Counted from the stretch's first letter, positions 52,454 to 61,877 are shown. The stretch: 64,000 nt of DNA from Rhizobium leguminosarum (GCF_004123835.1 NZ_MZMU01000003.1:62001-126000), one strand, 5' to 3'. A program made the numbers and translations. Notes: a model not told the origin generated them from the letters alone.

Positions 52454-52606
52454 TCAATGGATGATCGAAGCCGTAGAGCAGGGATCGACGCCGTAGGCCG
52501 GCGAGCAATCGCCCTTTACCGCCGCGACCGAACCGGGCGCAACGAAAGAGCCTGCAAGGATAACCAGCGCCGCACACGCAAACAGGAGCGCGATTGACTT
52601 GCCCAT
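52454..52606 (-). CDS. Small exported protein
   Basis: A 50-residue frame with a signal-peptide layout: MGKSIALLFACAALVILAGSF, then a short polar tail with two cysteines (DCSPAYGVDPC). AAAGG lies ten bases before the ATG at 52606, which is preferred to 52705. Two cysteines suggest a disulfide in the periplasm. No family is recognised. A hairpin at 52379-52402 lies downstream. Confidence 0.5.
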   Translation of the reverse strand: MGKSIALLFACAALVILAGSFVAPGSVAAVKGDCSPAYGVDPCSTASIIH

Positions 52607-52835
52607 TGAGAATTGCCTTTCACAGTGATTGCCGCGCGCGACCGCAGGCGTTGAGTCCGTTGGAAGACGCGCGGGTTTGGTAGTCAGTGGAATGGCAAAT
52701 AGCAATAAACGTTCCTGCTAAATTTGGCGTTAATTCCACAAAATTTCCGATGCGTCTTTTATGCAACGCTGCTGAATATGCCGAGCACCAGAACACTGCA
52801 AACTTGCGCCGGGCTTTGCGGGACACGGCAATGCC
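52607..52835. other. Intergenic region without recognised gene
   Basis: Upstream region of the small exported protein gene; it carries AAT-rich stretches around 52693-52750 that may hold a promoter. Together with the terminator that follows it makes up the gap of about 300 bases to the NDUFA9-like gene. Nothing else was seen. Confidence 0.3.
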
Positions 52836-52866
52836 AAAAGGCCGCCCGCGGCTTCCGCAGACGGCC
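52836..52866 (-). terminator. Rho-independent terminator of NDUFA9-like gene
   Basis: On the minus strand GGCCGTCTGCGG pairs with CCGCGGGCGGCC around AAG and is followed by TTTT. It lies 45 bases past the stop codon of the NDUFA9-like gene. Confidence 0.8.
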
Positions 52867-52910
52867 AAGTCTTATCGGTTGGAAAAAGTCTCATCAGCTG
52901 GAAAAGATGG

Positions 52911-53891
52911 TCAGGCGGCCTTGCCGGTGCCGGTGTATTGGCCGTGCGGACGATAGTGCACCAGATAGGAGCCGAGCACCGATGCCACCATGGTGGGCGC
53001 AATGCCGAGGCCCTTCAACGTGCGGCCTTCCGCCTCGGCTTCCGGGGAGACGATATTGTCGCGCTTCAGCATGCGCACCTGATCCGGCGTGATCGGCGGC
53101 GTTATGAAGGGGATCAGCGAGGCGATGCTGCCGATCATCGAAGCGATGCCGAAGGGCAGGGATACCAGCGGGTTCTTGCGGCACGTTACCTTCAGCATCG
53201 TCTCGAGACATTCGCGGAAGCTGAGCACCTCAGGCCCGCCAAGCTCATAGACCTTGCCGCCGGCAACCTTTCCGTCGACGGCGCGGGCGACGGCCTCGGC
53301 GATATCTTCGACATAGACAGGCTGGAATTTCGTCTTGCCGCCGCCGATGAGCGGCAGGATCGGCGACATGCGCGCCATCTGGGCGAACTTGTTGAAGAAG
53401 CTGTCCTCCGGTCCGAAGACGATCGACGGACGAAAGATCACCGCATCGGGCTTGACCGAGAGGATGGCCGTTTCGGCGCGACCCTTGGTGCGGCCATAGT
53501 CCGAATCGGATTTCGCGTCGGCGCCGATCGCCGAAATATGCGTCAGCGTCGCACCCACGCTGCGCGCCGCCTCAGCAATCGCACGACCGCCGAATTCCTG
53601 CACGGCGTCGAAAGTGTTGCGGCCGGTCTCCTGCAGAATGCCGACGCAGTTGACGACGTGGCTCGCACCGTCGACGGCGCGATCGATCGAGCCGCGGTAG
53701 CGCAGGTTCGCCTGCACGAAGGAGATCTGGCCGACATTGCCGAGCGGCTGCAGGAAGCCGGCGAGATCGGGACGGCGCACGGCGACGCGGATGTTATAGC
53801 CGCGCTTGGCCAGCGCCCGAACCACGTGCCTGCCCACGAAGCCCGACCCTCCGAACACGGTGACGAGCGGCGGCAGGTTGGCAAGGGTCAT
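52911..53891 (-). CDS. Complex I NDUFA9-like NAD(P)H-binding protein
   Basis: A 326-residue atypical SDR with the Rossmann motif VFGGSGFVGRHVVRALAKRG (residues 12-31), VRRPDLAGFLQPLGNVGQIS, VNCVGILQETGRNTFDAVQ and VFRPSIVFGPEDSFFNKFAQ. These mark the family of the complex I subunit NDUFA9 and its alphaproteobacterial homologues, thought to bind NADPH and a lipid or to help assemble complex I. It stands alone here, away from nuo genes. A strong terminator follows. Confidence in family is high; in role moderate. Confidence 0.92.
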   Translation of the reverse strand: MTLANLPPLVTVFGGSGFVGRHVVRALAKRGYNIRVAVRRPDLAGFLQPLGNVGQISFVQANLRYRGSIDRAVDGASHVVNCVGILQETGRNTFDAVQEFGGRAIAEAARSVGATLTHISAIGADAKSDSDYGRTKGRAETAILSVKPDAVIFRPSIVFGPEDSFFNKFAQMARMSPILPLIGGGKTKFQPVYVEDIAEAVARAVDGKVAGGKVYELGGPEVLSFRECLETMLKVTCRKNPLVSLPFGIASMIGSIASLIPFITPPITPDQVRMLKRDNIVSPEAEAEGRTLKGLGIAPTMVASVLGSYLVHYRPHGQYTGTGKAA

Positions 53892-54007
53892 GGCAGGCTC
53901 CTCGAAAGGCTTTGCGGAATGCTTGATTGGCTCCGTCTTAGCCGAATCCCTGCGCGACGGGAAGGCCCATCACGCCGTCAGTTTTTTGCGAATGCGAGGG
54001 CGCCTAA

Positions 54008-54114
54008 CGCATCGTGCCTTCCAAAAATCGGTATCGATTTTCGGAAGGCACGATGCGTAGATTTAAAGTGCTAGAGCGTCCTTTGTGCGTCCGAAAGACG
54101 CGCGGCGCTCTAGA
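54008..54114. repeat. Two-palindrome intergenic repeat, copy 2
   Basis: First palindrome: GCATCGTGCCTTCC ... GGAAGGCACGATGC about CGATTTT. Second: CTAGAGCGTC ... GCGCTCTAG. It is the fuller copy of the element at 45934-46036. The end of the DUF1330 gene (54110) lies within its last bases, so the hairpin forms the transcript's end. Confidence 0.75.
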
Positions 54115-54397
54115 CGCCTTCGACGACGACCATTTCCGCATCCGCGACTTCCTGGCGGATTTTCGCGGCGATCTGGTATTCCGGCGAATTATAGCAGTCG
54201 ACCGCATGCTGCATCGACGGGAATTCGATCACCACGTTGCGGACGCGCGCCTTGCCCTCGAGTTCGGTAAAGGCGCCGCCGCGCGCCAGGAAATTCGCGC
54301 CATATTTTTCGAAGGCCGGCTTGGCCGCCGCCACGTAATCCTTGTAGCGCTCGGCATCGCGAACGTCGACGCGGGCGATCCAGTATCCTTTGGCCAT
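54110..54397 (-). CDS. DUF1330 family protein
   Basis: A 95-residue ferredoxin-like (dimeric alpha-beta barrel) protein of DUF1330. GYWIARVDVRDAERYKDYVA, the F..YGA.FLARGG segment and VVIEFPSMQHAVDCYNSPEY are the family's conserved strands and helix. Function unknown; relatives may bind small ligands. It is the last gene of the pmtA-phosphatase-pyrF operon, 26 bases after pyrF. The stop codon falls in a repeat element. Confidence 0.9.
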   Translation of the reverse strand: MAKGYWIARVDVRDAERYKDYVAAAKPAFEKYGANFLARGGAFTELEGKARVRNVVIEFPSMQHAVDCYNSPEYQIAAKIRQEVADAEMVVVEGV

Positions 54398-54423
54398 GGT
54401 CTTTTCCCTTTACAGTGAACTTG

Positions 54424-55131
54424 TCAGCGATTTGCCGGCCAGAGTGCGCTCACCATCTCGCTGAGGATCGCGCGCGCGGCATCTCGGGGATCCGGCGCTT
54501 TGACGACAGGCCGGCCGACGACGAGATGCGTCGCTCCCGCCTTCAGTGCGTCGAAAGGCGTCATCACCCGCTTCTGGTCGCCCTTGTCGCTACCATCAGG
54601 GCGAATGCCGGGGGTGACGATCGCCAAATCGGGTCCGACGATCTCGCGCACCGCAGCCGCTTCCTCTGCCGAACAGACGATACCGCCCATGCCGGCCGCG
54701 CGCGCCTGTTCGGCGCGGCGCAGCACCAGGCTGTGCGGATCCTGGCTGTAGCCGGCCTCGGCAAGGTCGTCGGCATCCATCGAGGTCAGCACGGTCACGC
54801 CGAGCAGGCAGAGGCCTGAGCCGGCCGCTGCCTCGACCGCCGCCTTCATGGCTTTCGGATAGGCATGCAGCGTCAGCATCGACATGCCCATCTTGGCGAT
54901 GTTCTCGACGCCGGAAGCCACGGTGTTGTCGATGTCGAGCAGCTTCATGTCGAGAAAGATCTTCTTGCCGCTTGCGGCAAGATCGCGGGCGAATTCCAGG
55001 CCGCCGGCAAAGACCAGCTGATAGCCGATCTTGTAGAAGAGAATGTCGTCGCCGAGCGTGGAAACCAGTCTTTCCGCCTCGCCGATCGTTGGAACATCCA
55101 GGCCGACGATCAACCGCTCGCGTGCGTCCAT
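54424..55131 (-). CDS. pyrF: Orotidine 5'-phosphate decarboxylase
   Basis: PyrF makes UMP from OMP, the last step of pyrimidine synthesis. The 235-residue TIM-barrel protein has the catalytic [13 protein letters not shown] (Asp-Lys-Asp-x-x-Asp network, about residues 58-72), [36 protein letters not shown] (phosphate loop) and [14 protein letters not shown] near the C-terminus. Length is standard. It starts 6 bases after the phosphatase gene and precedes a DUF1330 gene. Confidence 0.97.
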   Translation of the reverse strand: MDARERLIVGLDVPTIGEAERLVSTLGDDILFYKIGYQLVFAGGLEFARDLAASGKKIFLDMKLLDIDNTVASGVENIAKMGMSMLTLHAYPKAMKAAVEAAAGSGLCLLGVTVLTSMDADDLAEAGYSQDPHSLVLRRAEQARAAGMGGIVCSAEEAAAVREIVGPDLAIVTPGIRPDGSDKGDQKRVMTPFDALKAGATHLVVGRPVVKAPDPRDAARAILSEMVSALWPANR

Positions 55132-55137
55132 CTGAAG

Positions 55138-55719
55138 TTACCCCTGCCAGTCTTCGATGGGTGTCCAGTCGCATGATAGGCGGTGATCCGCAAGACCGAA
55201 TGCATAGAGATTGCCGCCACCGCCGGGCTGGTCGCGGTCGCGGGAGATCGGCCTGCCCGCCAGATGGCATTTGAGCAGCGTGCCGACGCCGCCATGGCCG
55301 ACAAAGGCGATCGGCGCCGTCGCATCATGCGTGGCGAGAACGGCGTTAACAGCCTCGACGATGCGGGCCTGCGCGTCGACGGCGCGCTCCCAGCCCTTGA
55401 AGCTTTCTTCCGGATGGGCGAAGAACCAGTCGGCCGCCTCTTCGAATTGCGGCGGCGGCAGGAAGCCGGTGGCCGTGCGGTCGTTCTCGTGCATGCCGTG
55501 GACGATCTCGATCGTCACGCCGGAAGCTTCCGCCAGGATTTCGGCCGTCTCGATCGCCTTCGTCTCGTCGCTGGAGACGATGCGTTGCAATTGCCTCGCC
55601 CAGCCGCTCTCTGCCGCTTTGCGGGCGCGTGCCGCGCCGACATCGGAAAGCCCCCATTTAGGCACCGGCACGTTGGCGTCGATCCTGACCTGCGGATGAG
55701 TGATGTAGATCCCGAACAT
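55138..55719 (-). CDS. Histidine phosphatase-like protein with altered RHG motif
   Basis: A 193-residue member of the phosphoglycerate-mutase/histidine-phosphatase superfamily. The usual N-terminal RHG is replaced by ITHPQVRID (the His kept, Arg to Thr, Gly to Pro). The later SSDETKAIETAEILAE, HGMHENDRTATG and FVGHGGVGTLL (second catalytic His) follow the family order. It starts 1 base after pmtA and 6 before pyrF, in an operon. The altered motif may mean reduced or changed activity. Substrate unknown. Confidence 0.82.
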   Translation of the reverse strand: MFGIYITHPQVRIDANVPVPKWGLSDVGAARARKAAESGWARQLQRIVSSDETKAIETAEILAEASGVTIEIVHGMHENDRTATGFLPPPQFEEAADWFFAHPEESFKGWERAVDAQARIVEAVNAVLATHDATAPIAFVGHGGVGTLLKCHLAGRPISRDRDQPGGGGNLYAFGLADHRLSCDWTPIEDWQG

Positions 55720-55720
55720 C

Positions 55721-56320
55721 TCAGCCGCGCCTGTAGATCCAGAGTTGCGCCGGTGGAATGTTGCGCATGACGAAGTCGAAATGCTGGATATGGTAGCGGT
55801 CGGGATTGGCGGCGATCGGCGAGATCGCCCCGTAGGAAATCTGCACCACCGGCCGGCCGGCCGGCAGTCGATCGAGCAGGCTTTCGAGCAGCGAGATGCG
55901 CTTCGCCATCGGGAAATTCAAAAGCGGAATGCCCGAGACGACGGAATCGAAGGTGAGACCGCTGAAATTACCAAGGGTGGCCTGAAGATCGAAGGCATCG
56001 CCGTTGATGAAGTGCACGCCGGGATAGGTCCGCTGCAGATGTTTATGAAAATCCGTCGAATATTCGATTGCGACGAGATTTTCCGGACGGACGCCGCGGC
56101 CGAGAATGGCCTTGGTGATGGCGCCCGTGCCCGGCCCGAGTTCAAGCACCGGCAGCCCGGAATGGATATCGATGACGCTTGCCATGCGCTTTGCCGTGAT
56201 CGAAGAGGTCGGCACGATCGAGCCCACCGTCTTCGGCCCCTGCATCATGCCTCGGAAGAAGCGGATCTCGTCGTCGAACCTCTTCCCGAACCGTTCCTTC
56301 ACCTTGACCCGTAAGCTCAT
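55721..56320 (-). CDS. pmtA: Phosphatidylethanolamine N-methyltransferase (PmtA)
   Basis: PmtA of the Sinorhizobium/Agrobacterium type uses SAM to methylate phosphatidylethanolamine three times to phosphatidylcholine, a major rhizobial membrane lipid needed for symbiosis. The 199-residue protein has KTVGSIVPTSSITAKRMASV (substrate region), LELGPGTGAITKAILGRG (SAM motif I, about residues 59-76), EYSTDFHKHLQRTYP and VVSGIPLLNFPMAKRISLLE, matching the known family in length and order. It heads the operon with the phosphatase, pyrF and DUF1330 genes. Confidence 0.92.
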   Translation of the reverse strand: MSLRVKVKERFGKRFDDEIRFFRGMMQGPKTVGSIVPTSSITAKRMASVIDIHSGLPVLELGPGTGAITKAILGRGVRPENLVAIEYSTDFHKHLQRTYPGVHFINGDAFDLQATLGNFSGLTFDSVVSGIPLLNFPMAKRISLLESLLDRLPAGRPVVQISYGAISPIAANPDRYHIQHFDFVMRNIPPAQLWIYRRG

Positions 56321-56415
56321 TCTCCACCCATCCGCATATTGATCGAATGCCTTAATATGCCGCTTGTCGCTTAAGGGACAAGGATTTTCGCAACAAGGAC
56401 ATCGACATCAACAGC

Positions 56416-57327
56416 TCATGCGGCTTTCGGCGCTGAACCCGGCATGAGATCGGCAAGCCTTTCGGCCAAGTGATCGGCGTCGACAGGCGCGCGCAGCTTC
56501 ACGTCGGTATTGTCGAAGTAGAGATAAACGTCTCGGCCCTTGCTGCGCGCCGCTACGGGCGCCAGCACCCGCGTCGCATTCTCAGGTTCTCCGCCCGTTG
56601 CCCAGGCGCGAATACGTTGCGCCCATATGTCGAGTGCTTCGTCCTCGTAGCCGCTGACATAGAGCTTTTCCGAGCCATGCAGGCGGCAGTAGATGAAATC
56701 GGCGGTGATATCCATCAACAGCGGCCATTTCACCGTATCGGCGCAGACGAGCGCGACCTTGTGACGCCTGAGCATCTCGATGAAGGCAGGTGAGCGGAAG
56801 CTCTCGTGGCGGATTTCGAGCGCGTGGCGGATCGGCTGGTGCCCGTCGCTTTCAAGCCAGGCCGGTCCCTTGACGTGTCCATCGTGCCGCCGGGCCAGGT
56901 CTGCCGCCGTTTCCCCGTCATGCGGCAACAACGCCAGGAAATTCTCGAAAAGATCAGGATCGAAGGCCATGTTCGGCGGGAATTGCCAGAGGATCGGCCC
57001 GAGCTTGGGGCCAAGCCGCAAAAGGCCGGAGGCGAGGAAATTGGCGAGCGCCGTCTCGATATCGCGCAGCCGCAGCATATGGGTGATAAAGCGCGGCCCC
57101 TTGACCGCGAAGACGAAATCATCCGGCGTTTCATCGCGCCAGCGGCCGAAGCTTTCGGAACGCTGCAAGCTGTAGAATGTGCCGTTGATCTCGATTGAGC
57201 GGAAGTGCCGGGCGGCGTAGGAAAGCTCCTGCTTCTGCGGCAGGTCCTCCGGGTAGAATTGGCCGCGCCAGGGCGCATAGGTCCAGCCGGATATGCCGAT
57301 GCGCACCGTCCCCGTCTTTTTGGTCAT
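56416..57327 (-). CDS. DUF72 family protein
   Basis: A 303-residue TIM-barrel protein of DUF72 (YecE family). The N-terminus RIGISGWTYAPWRGQFYPED is the signature, followed by FRSIEINGTFYSLQRSESFG, FVFAVKGPRFITHMLRL, ILWQFPPNM and YLYFDNTDVKLRAPVDA near the end. The function is unknown; the fold suggests an enzyme acting on a nucleoside or sugar. The ATG at 57327 follows GGAGG and is preferred to one at 57339. It is 54 bases past the dnaN stop on the same strand. Confidence 0.9.
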   Translation of the reverse strand: MTKKTGTVRIGISGWTYAPWRGQFYPEDLPQKQELSYAARHFRSIEINGTFYSLQRSESFGRWRDETPDDFVFAVKGPRFITHMLRLRDIETALANFLASGLLRLGPKLGPILWQFPPNMAFDPDLFENFLALLPHDGETAADLARRHDGHVKGPAWLESDGHQPIRHALEIRHESFRSPAFIEMLRRHKVALVCADTVKWPLLMDITADFIYCRLHGSEKLYVSGYEDEALDIWAQRIRAWATGGEPENATRVLAPVAARSKGRDVYLYFDNTDVKLRAPVDADHLAERLADLMPGSAPKAA

Positions 57328-57381
57328 GAGATCCTCCATTTTGACAGGAGGAAAAACGGAGGTAAGCGGCCTTCGTTCCCG

Positions 57382-58500
57382 TCAGACGCGCATCGGCATC
57401 AGCACGTAGAGCGCATCGTCGCCCGCCGTGTCGCGGATCAGCGTCGGCGAGCCGGCATCGGCAAGCAGGAAGATCGCTTCTTCGCCGGAAAGCTGGGCGG
57501 TGATGTCGAGCAGGTATTTGGCGTTGAAGCCGATTTCCATCGCATCCGTGTCGTAGCCGACGGCAACTTCTTCCGTCGCGCTGCCGGAATCGGGATTGTT
57601 GACGGTCAGCATCAGCTGCCCCTCGGAAAGCGCCAGCTTCACGGCGCGTCCGCGCTCGGAGGAGATGGTCGAGACGCGGTCGACGGCCTGTGCGAAACTC
57701 GTGCAGTCGACCCGCATTTCCTTGTCGTTGCCGGTGGGGATGACGCGCTGATAATCCGGGAAGGTGCCGTCGATCAGTTTCGAGGTCATGACGATCGAGC
57801 CGATCGTCAGCCGGATCTTGGCGTCGGAGACCTCGACGGTCACCATCACCTCGGGATTGTCGACCAGCTTCTGCAGCTCGCCGACCGTCTTGCGCGGAAT
57901 GATGATGCCGGGCATGCCCTCGGAGCCGGACGGCGCGTCGACATCGGCGCGCGCCAGCCGGTGGCCGTCGGTCGCAACCGCCCTGAGTTTCAGCTGGCCG
58001 TTGCTCTCGATCGTATGGAAAAAGATGCCGTTGAGATAATAACGCGTCTCTTCCGTCGAGATCGCGAACTGGGTGCGGTCGATCAGCATCTTCAGATCGG
58101 TCGCCTTCAGCTTGAAGGAATGCGTGAAGGTGCCGGCTGTGAGATCAGGGAAGTCCGATTCCGGCAGGCACTGCAGCGAGAATTTCGAGCGGCCGGACTG
58201 CACGGTCATCGCGCCGCCATCGGTGCTGGTGGCAAGCAGCACTTCCGAGCCGTCGGGAAGCTTGCGCACGATGTCGTAGAGAAGATGCGCGGGAACGGTG
58301 GTGGCGCCGGGCTGCTCGACGCTTGCCGGTGTCGCCTCGGTGATTTCGAGGTCGAGGTCGGTCGCCTTCATGTCGAGCTTCTGGCCGTCGGCCTTGAGCA
58401 ATACGTTGGACAGGATCGGGATCGTGTTGCGACGTTCGACCACGCGGTGGACGTGGTTCAGCGATTTCAACAGGTTTGACCGCTCAATAGTAATACGCAT
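57382..58500 (-). CDS. dnaN: DNA polymerase III sliding clamp (beta subunit)
   Basis: DnaN is the ring-shaped processivity clamp of the replicative polymerase and a hub for repair polymerases. The 372-residue sequence shows the three clamp domains: MRITIERSNLLKSLNHVHRV and TIPILSNVLLKADGQ in domain 1, TGTFTHSFKLKATDLKMLID and RYYLNGIFFHTIESNG in domain 2, and the C-terminal DALYVLMPMRV that forms the partner-binding cleft. It is not next to dnaA in this window. Divergent from rsmI, with a 259-base promoter region. Confidence 0.98.
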   Translation of the reverse strand: MRITIERSNLLKSLNHVHRVVERRNTIPILSNVLLKADGQKLDMKATDLDLEITEATPASVEQPGATTVPAHLLYDIVRKLPDGSEVLLATSTDGGAMTVQSGRSKFSLQCLPESDFPDLTAGTFTHSFKLKATDLKMLIDRTQFAISTEETRYYLNGIFFHTIESNGQLKLRAVATDGHRLARADVDAPSGSEGMPGIIIPRKTVGELQKLVDNPEVMVTVEVSDAKIRLTIGSIVMTSKLIDGTFPDYQRVIPTGNDKEMRVDCTSFAQAVDRVSTISSERGRAVKLALSEGQLMLTVNNPDSGSATEEVAVGYDTDAMEIGFNAKYLLDITAQLSGEEAIFLLADAGSPTLIRDTAGDDALYVLMPMRV

Positions 58501-58759
58501 GGGATGCTACCGCTTTCGACCGTGACTGTCCGGGCGCGTCGAGCACCCGAAGAATGCTGTCCCGGCTTGAGGCCGGGGGAGTGGACGGGCAAAATGGCAG
58601 ACTTCAGCATTGCTTTGCAAGAGGCATGGACGTCGGCACCCCTGCATTTGCGGTTTTCCAGAGCAATGCTCACAGAAATCCGAACCCTTGCCGAAGCGGT
58701 GCGGCTCGCCCATAAGGGTTCGATGCCGGCGACGAGCCGGCGGGACGAAAGCAAATGGC

Positions 58760-59677
58760 ATGAATGAGGAAACGACAGCGGACGCCGCCAGCCGGCGAAG
58801 CTTCCGCCTGCACAATGCAACGGTGCCGGCGCGGCCGCTGGAGCCGGCGCTCTATCTTGTCGCCACCCCCATCGGCAATCTCGGCGATATCACGTTGCGG
58901 GCGCTGGAAACGCTGGCCGGCGCCGATGTGCTCGCCTGCGAAGATACGCGCGTCACCCGCGTGCTGCTCGACCGCTACGGCATCCAGAACCGGCCCTTCG
59001 CCTATCACGAGCACAATGCCGATGAGGCCGGTCCAAGGCTGCTCCAGGCGCTCGAAGCCGGGCGCTCGGTGGCGCTGGTTTCCGATGCCGGCACGCCGCT
59101 GGTCTCCGATCCCGGTTATCGGCTGGCGCAGCAGGCGATAACGGCAGGTTACCGCGTCATTCCCATTCCCGGCGCCTCCGCGCCGCTCGCAGCCCTTGTC
59201 GGCTCCGGCCTGCCGAACGATGCCTTTCTTTTCGCCGGTTTCCTGCCGGCCAAGGACAAGGCCCGCCGCGACCGTCTCGGTGAACTTGCAGCAGTACCCG
59301 CGACGCTGATCTTCTTTGAATCGCCGCACCGCATCGGCGCAACGCTTCTGGCTGCCGCCGATGTGCTCGGGCCCACGCGGCCGGCCTCCGTCTGCCGCGA
59401 GCTGACCAAGACCTTTGAAGAGTTCCGCCGCGGCACGCTTGCCGACCTCGCGGCCCATTATCAGCAGGTGGAAAACGTCAAGGGCGAGATCGTCCTCGTG
59501 ATCGGCCCGCCGGAGCCGGTCGAGACTGATGAGGCCGATGTCGAAGCCATGCTGGCCGACCTATCGAAGACCATGCCGACGGCAGGCGCCGCGACCGAGG
59601 CCGCCCGCCTCACCGGCCTGCCGCGCAAGGTGCTCTACCAGCGCCTGCTGGAGATCAAGAACGCCGATGGGCGATAA
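58760..59677 (+). CDS. rsmI: 16S rRNA 2'-O-ribose C1402 methyltransferase
   Basis: RsmI methylates the ribose of C1402 in 16S rRNA using SAM. The 305-residue protein carries LYLVATPIGNLGDITLRALE (residues 31-50), VLACEDTRVTRVLLDRYGI, VSDAGTPLVSDPGYRLAQQA, PGASAPLAALVGSGLPNDAF and FESPHRIGATLL, all typical. The ATG at 58760 gives about 30 residues before the fold, which is common. yraN follows with its ATG inside the end of this gene, an overlap of 11 nt. Confidence 0.96.
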   Translation: MNEETTADAASRRSFRLHNATVPARPLEPALYLVATPIGNLGDITLRALETLAGADVLACEDTRVTRVLLDRYGIQNRPFAYHEHNADEAGPRLLQALEAGRSVALVSDAGTPLVSDPGYRLAQQAITAGYRVIPIPGASAPLAALVGSGLPNDAFLFAGFLPAKDKARRDRLGELAAVPATLIFFESPHRIGATLLAAADVLGPTRPASVCRELTKTFEEFRRGTLADLAAHYQQVENVKGEIVLVIGPPEPVETDEADVEAMLADLSKTMPTAGAATEAARLTGLPRKVLYQRLLEIKNADGR

Positions 59678-60035
59678 TGATCTCACCGCGATCAGAAGGA
59701 AGGCGCTGCGCCGGGGCCGCATGTCGGAATATGTCGCGGCCGCCTTCCTGATGCTGAAGGGCTATCGCATCCTGGCTCTGCGCCACCGCACTAGGCTCGG
59801 CGAGATCGATATCATCGCCCGCAAGGGTGATCTTGCCGTCTTCGTCGAGGTCAAGGCCCGCCATGGCGAGGCGGCGGCGATCGATGCCGTCTCTGTCGCC
59901 GCGCAGAAGCGGATCCGGGCGGCAAGCGATCTCTGGCTCGCCCGCCAGAGGGACCAGGCTCGCCTTTCCCAGCGCTATGATATTGTCGCGATCATGCCGG
60001 GCCGGCTGCCGCGGCACTTTATTGATGCCTTCTGA
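59667..60035 (+). CDS. yraN: YraN family (UPF0102) nuclease-like protein
   Basis: A 122-residue protein of UPF0102 with an endonuclease-like fold. RGRMSEYVAAAFLMLKGYRI, LRHRTRLGEIDIIARKGDLA (Asp of the PD-(D/E)xK-like site) and FVEVKARHGEAAAIDAVS (E-x-K) are the conserved blocks. Its cellular role is not known. It overlaps rsmI by 11 nt, the usual neighbourhood of yraN across proteobacteria, so the pair is an operon. Confidence 0.93.
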   Translation: MGDNDLTAIRRKALRRGRMSEYVAAAFLMLKGYRILALRHRTRLGEIDIIARKGDLAVFVEVKARHGEAAAIDAVSVAAQKRIRAASDLWLARQRDQARLSQRYDIVAIMPGRLPRHFIDAF

Positions 60036-60152
60036 CCTCTTTCGACCCATCGGATTTCCAAATCGTTAAAATTTTAGTTCCCGCTTGAACCAGGTCCTTA
60101 CGACTCTCTGCTATGTCAAATCTCGGTAGGGATAACAATTGGGGGTTGTTTC

Positions 60153-60656
60153 ATGGCCTGGAAGCTGATGCTTGCAAGTGCGGTCGCCATGGCCGCGCGC
60201 TCGGTGCCGTATGCCGTGGCGAAGCCGGCCGGAAAATCCTTCGTGGCGCATGCGAGCGATCTGCTGCCGCTGAAGTCCACGCCGATCAATCCGGACTGGA
60301 TCGTCAGCGGCAATCCGCAGGCCCGCACCGCCGAACATTCGCGCGGCCATGACGAGGCCTCGCTGACGGCGATCTGGGATTGCACGGCGGGCGAATTCCG
60401 CTGGCGCTTCGGCTGGGACGAGACGGTGATGATCCTCGAAGGCGAGGTTCATATCACCGCCGAGGATGGCACCGAACGAACCCTGCGTGCCGGCGACGTC
60501 GCCTTTTTCGCCGGTGGAACCTGGGCGAGTTGGCGGGTCGACAATTACGTCCGCAAGGTCGCCTTCCTGCGCAAGCCTTTCCCGAAGCCCTTGGCGATCG
60601 CCTACCGTCTCCGCAACATGCTGCGCAACAACGGCAACCAGGGTATCGCCGCCTGA
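60153..60656 (+). CDS. Cupin domain protein
   Basis: A 167-residue protein with a C-terminal cupin of the DUF861/EutQ-like type: FRWRFGWDETVMILEGEVHI, RTLRAGDVAFFAGGTWASWR (the two cupin motifs, with few His ligands) about residues 90-130. The N-terminal 40 residues are helical and basic-hydrophobic and may be a weak membrane or export segment. GGGGG precedes the start. It lies between yraN and gshB. Ligand and role unknown. Confidence 0.85.
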   Translation: MAWKLMLASAVAMAARSVPYAVAKPAGKSFVAHASDLLPLKSTPINPDWIVSGNPQARTAEHSRGHDEASLTAIWDCTAGEFRWRFGWDETVMILEGEVHITAEDGTERTLRAGDVAFFAGGTWASWRVDNYVRKVAFLRKPFPKPLAIAYRLRNMLRNNGNQGIAA

Positions 60657-60751
60657 TTTTCGCCGCAGGCACCCGCTGGAAGCCCTTGATTGACCGTTGC
60701 GTTTGATATCTGGCCGACCTACATCTGTCCGGCATTCAGCGAGGGATGGAA

Positions 60752-61699
60752 ATGGCCAAGATCACCAATGTAGCGGTCCAGATGGACCATGTCGCAGGCA
60801 TCAATATCGCAGGTGATTCCACCTTCGCCATGAGCCTGGAAGCCCAAGCGCGCGGCTACAGGCTCTTCCACTACACCCCCGACCGCCTGAGCTTCCGCGA
60901 CGGCAAGCTCTATGCCAGCGTCGAGCCGATGGTGCTGCGCGACGTCAAGGGCGATCACTACGAGCTTGGCGCGCCGGAGCGTGTCGATCTCGCGACCATA
61001 GATGTCGTGCTGCTGCGCCAGGATCCGCCCTTCGACATGGCCTATATCACCTCGACGCATCTGCTCGAGCGCATCCACCCGAAGACGCTCGTCGTCAACG
61101 ATCCGGCCTGGGTGCGCAATTCGCCGGAAAAAATCTTCGTCACCGAATTCTCCGACCTGATGCCGAAGACGCTGATCACCAAGGATGCCGCCGAGATCCG
61201 CCGTTTCCGCGACGAGATGGGCGACATCATCCTGAAGCCGCTCTACGGCAATGGCGGCGCCGGCGTCTTCCATTCGACCCGCGACGACCGCAATCTCTCT
61301 TCGCTGCTCGAAATGTTCGGCCAGCTTTTCCGCGAGCCCTTCATCGCCCAGCAATATCTGCCCGACGTGCGCAAGGGCGACAAGCGCATCATCCTCGTCG
61401 ACGGCGAATTCGCCGGCGCCATCAACCGCGTTCCGGCCGAACACGACAGCCGCTCCAACATGCATGTCGGCGGCCGCGCCGAGGCGACCGAGCTGACGCC
61501 GCGCGAACAGGAAATCTGCGCCCGCATCGGCCCGGCGCTGAGGGAGCGCGGCTTCCTGCTCGTTGGCATCGATGTGATCGGCGATTACATGACCGAGATC
61601 AACGTCACGTCGCCCACCGGCATCCGCGAGGTCAAGAAATTCGGCGGCGCCGATATAGCAGCCCTGCTTTGGGATGCGATCGAGCGCAAGCGCGGTTGA
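60752..61699 (+). CDS. gshB: Glutathione synthase
   Basis: GshB joins glycine to gamma-glutamylcysteine with ATP to form glutathione. The 315-residue ATP-grasp protein shows [20 protein letters not shown] at the N-terminus, [18 protein letters not shown] (ATP-binding loop), [20 protein letters not shown] and [19 protein letters not shown], with the terminal Glu-Ile-Asn-Val-Thr-Ser-Pro-Thr-Gly motif of the family. The ATG at 60752 has GAGG eight bases upstream; an ATG two codons earlier is possible. Length matches other GshB proteins. Confidence 0.97.
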   Translation: MAKITNVAVQMDHVAGINIAGDSTFAMSLEAQARGYRLFHYTPDRLSFRDGKLYASVEPMVLRDVKGDHYELGAPERVDLATIDVVLLRQDPPFDMAYITSTHLLERIHPKTLVVNDPAWVRNSPEKIFVTEFSDLMPKTLITKDAAEIRRFRDEMGDIILKPLYGNGGAGVFHSTRDDRNLSSLLEMFGQLFREPFIAQQYLPDVRKGDKRIILVDGEFAGAINRVPAEHDSRSNMHVGGRAEATELTPREQEICARIGPALRERGFLLVGIDVIGDYMTEINVTSPTGIREVKKFGGADIAALLWDAIERKRG

Positions 61700-61877
61700 G
61701 CCTGCTGCCCATGACCGTTTTGGTCCCGCGACCGAGTACAACCAAGGTCACAGCGGATGCTTGACTATGTTCTTTGATTGTTCTTGTTTTATTCCTGCTT
61801 CCATGCCAGATTACAACCGCTAGCCTTCAAGGGTCGGAGGGCGGTATGGTAGAGTTTGCGGGACAAGGGATGGGCAT

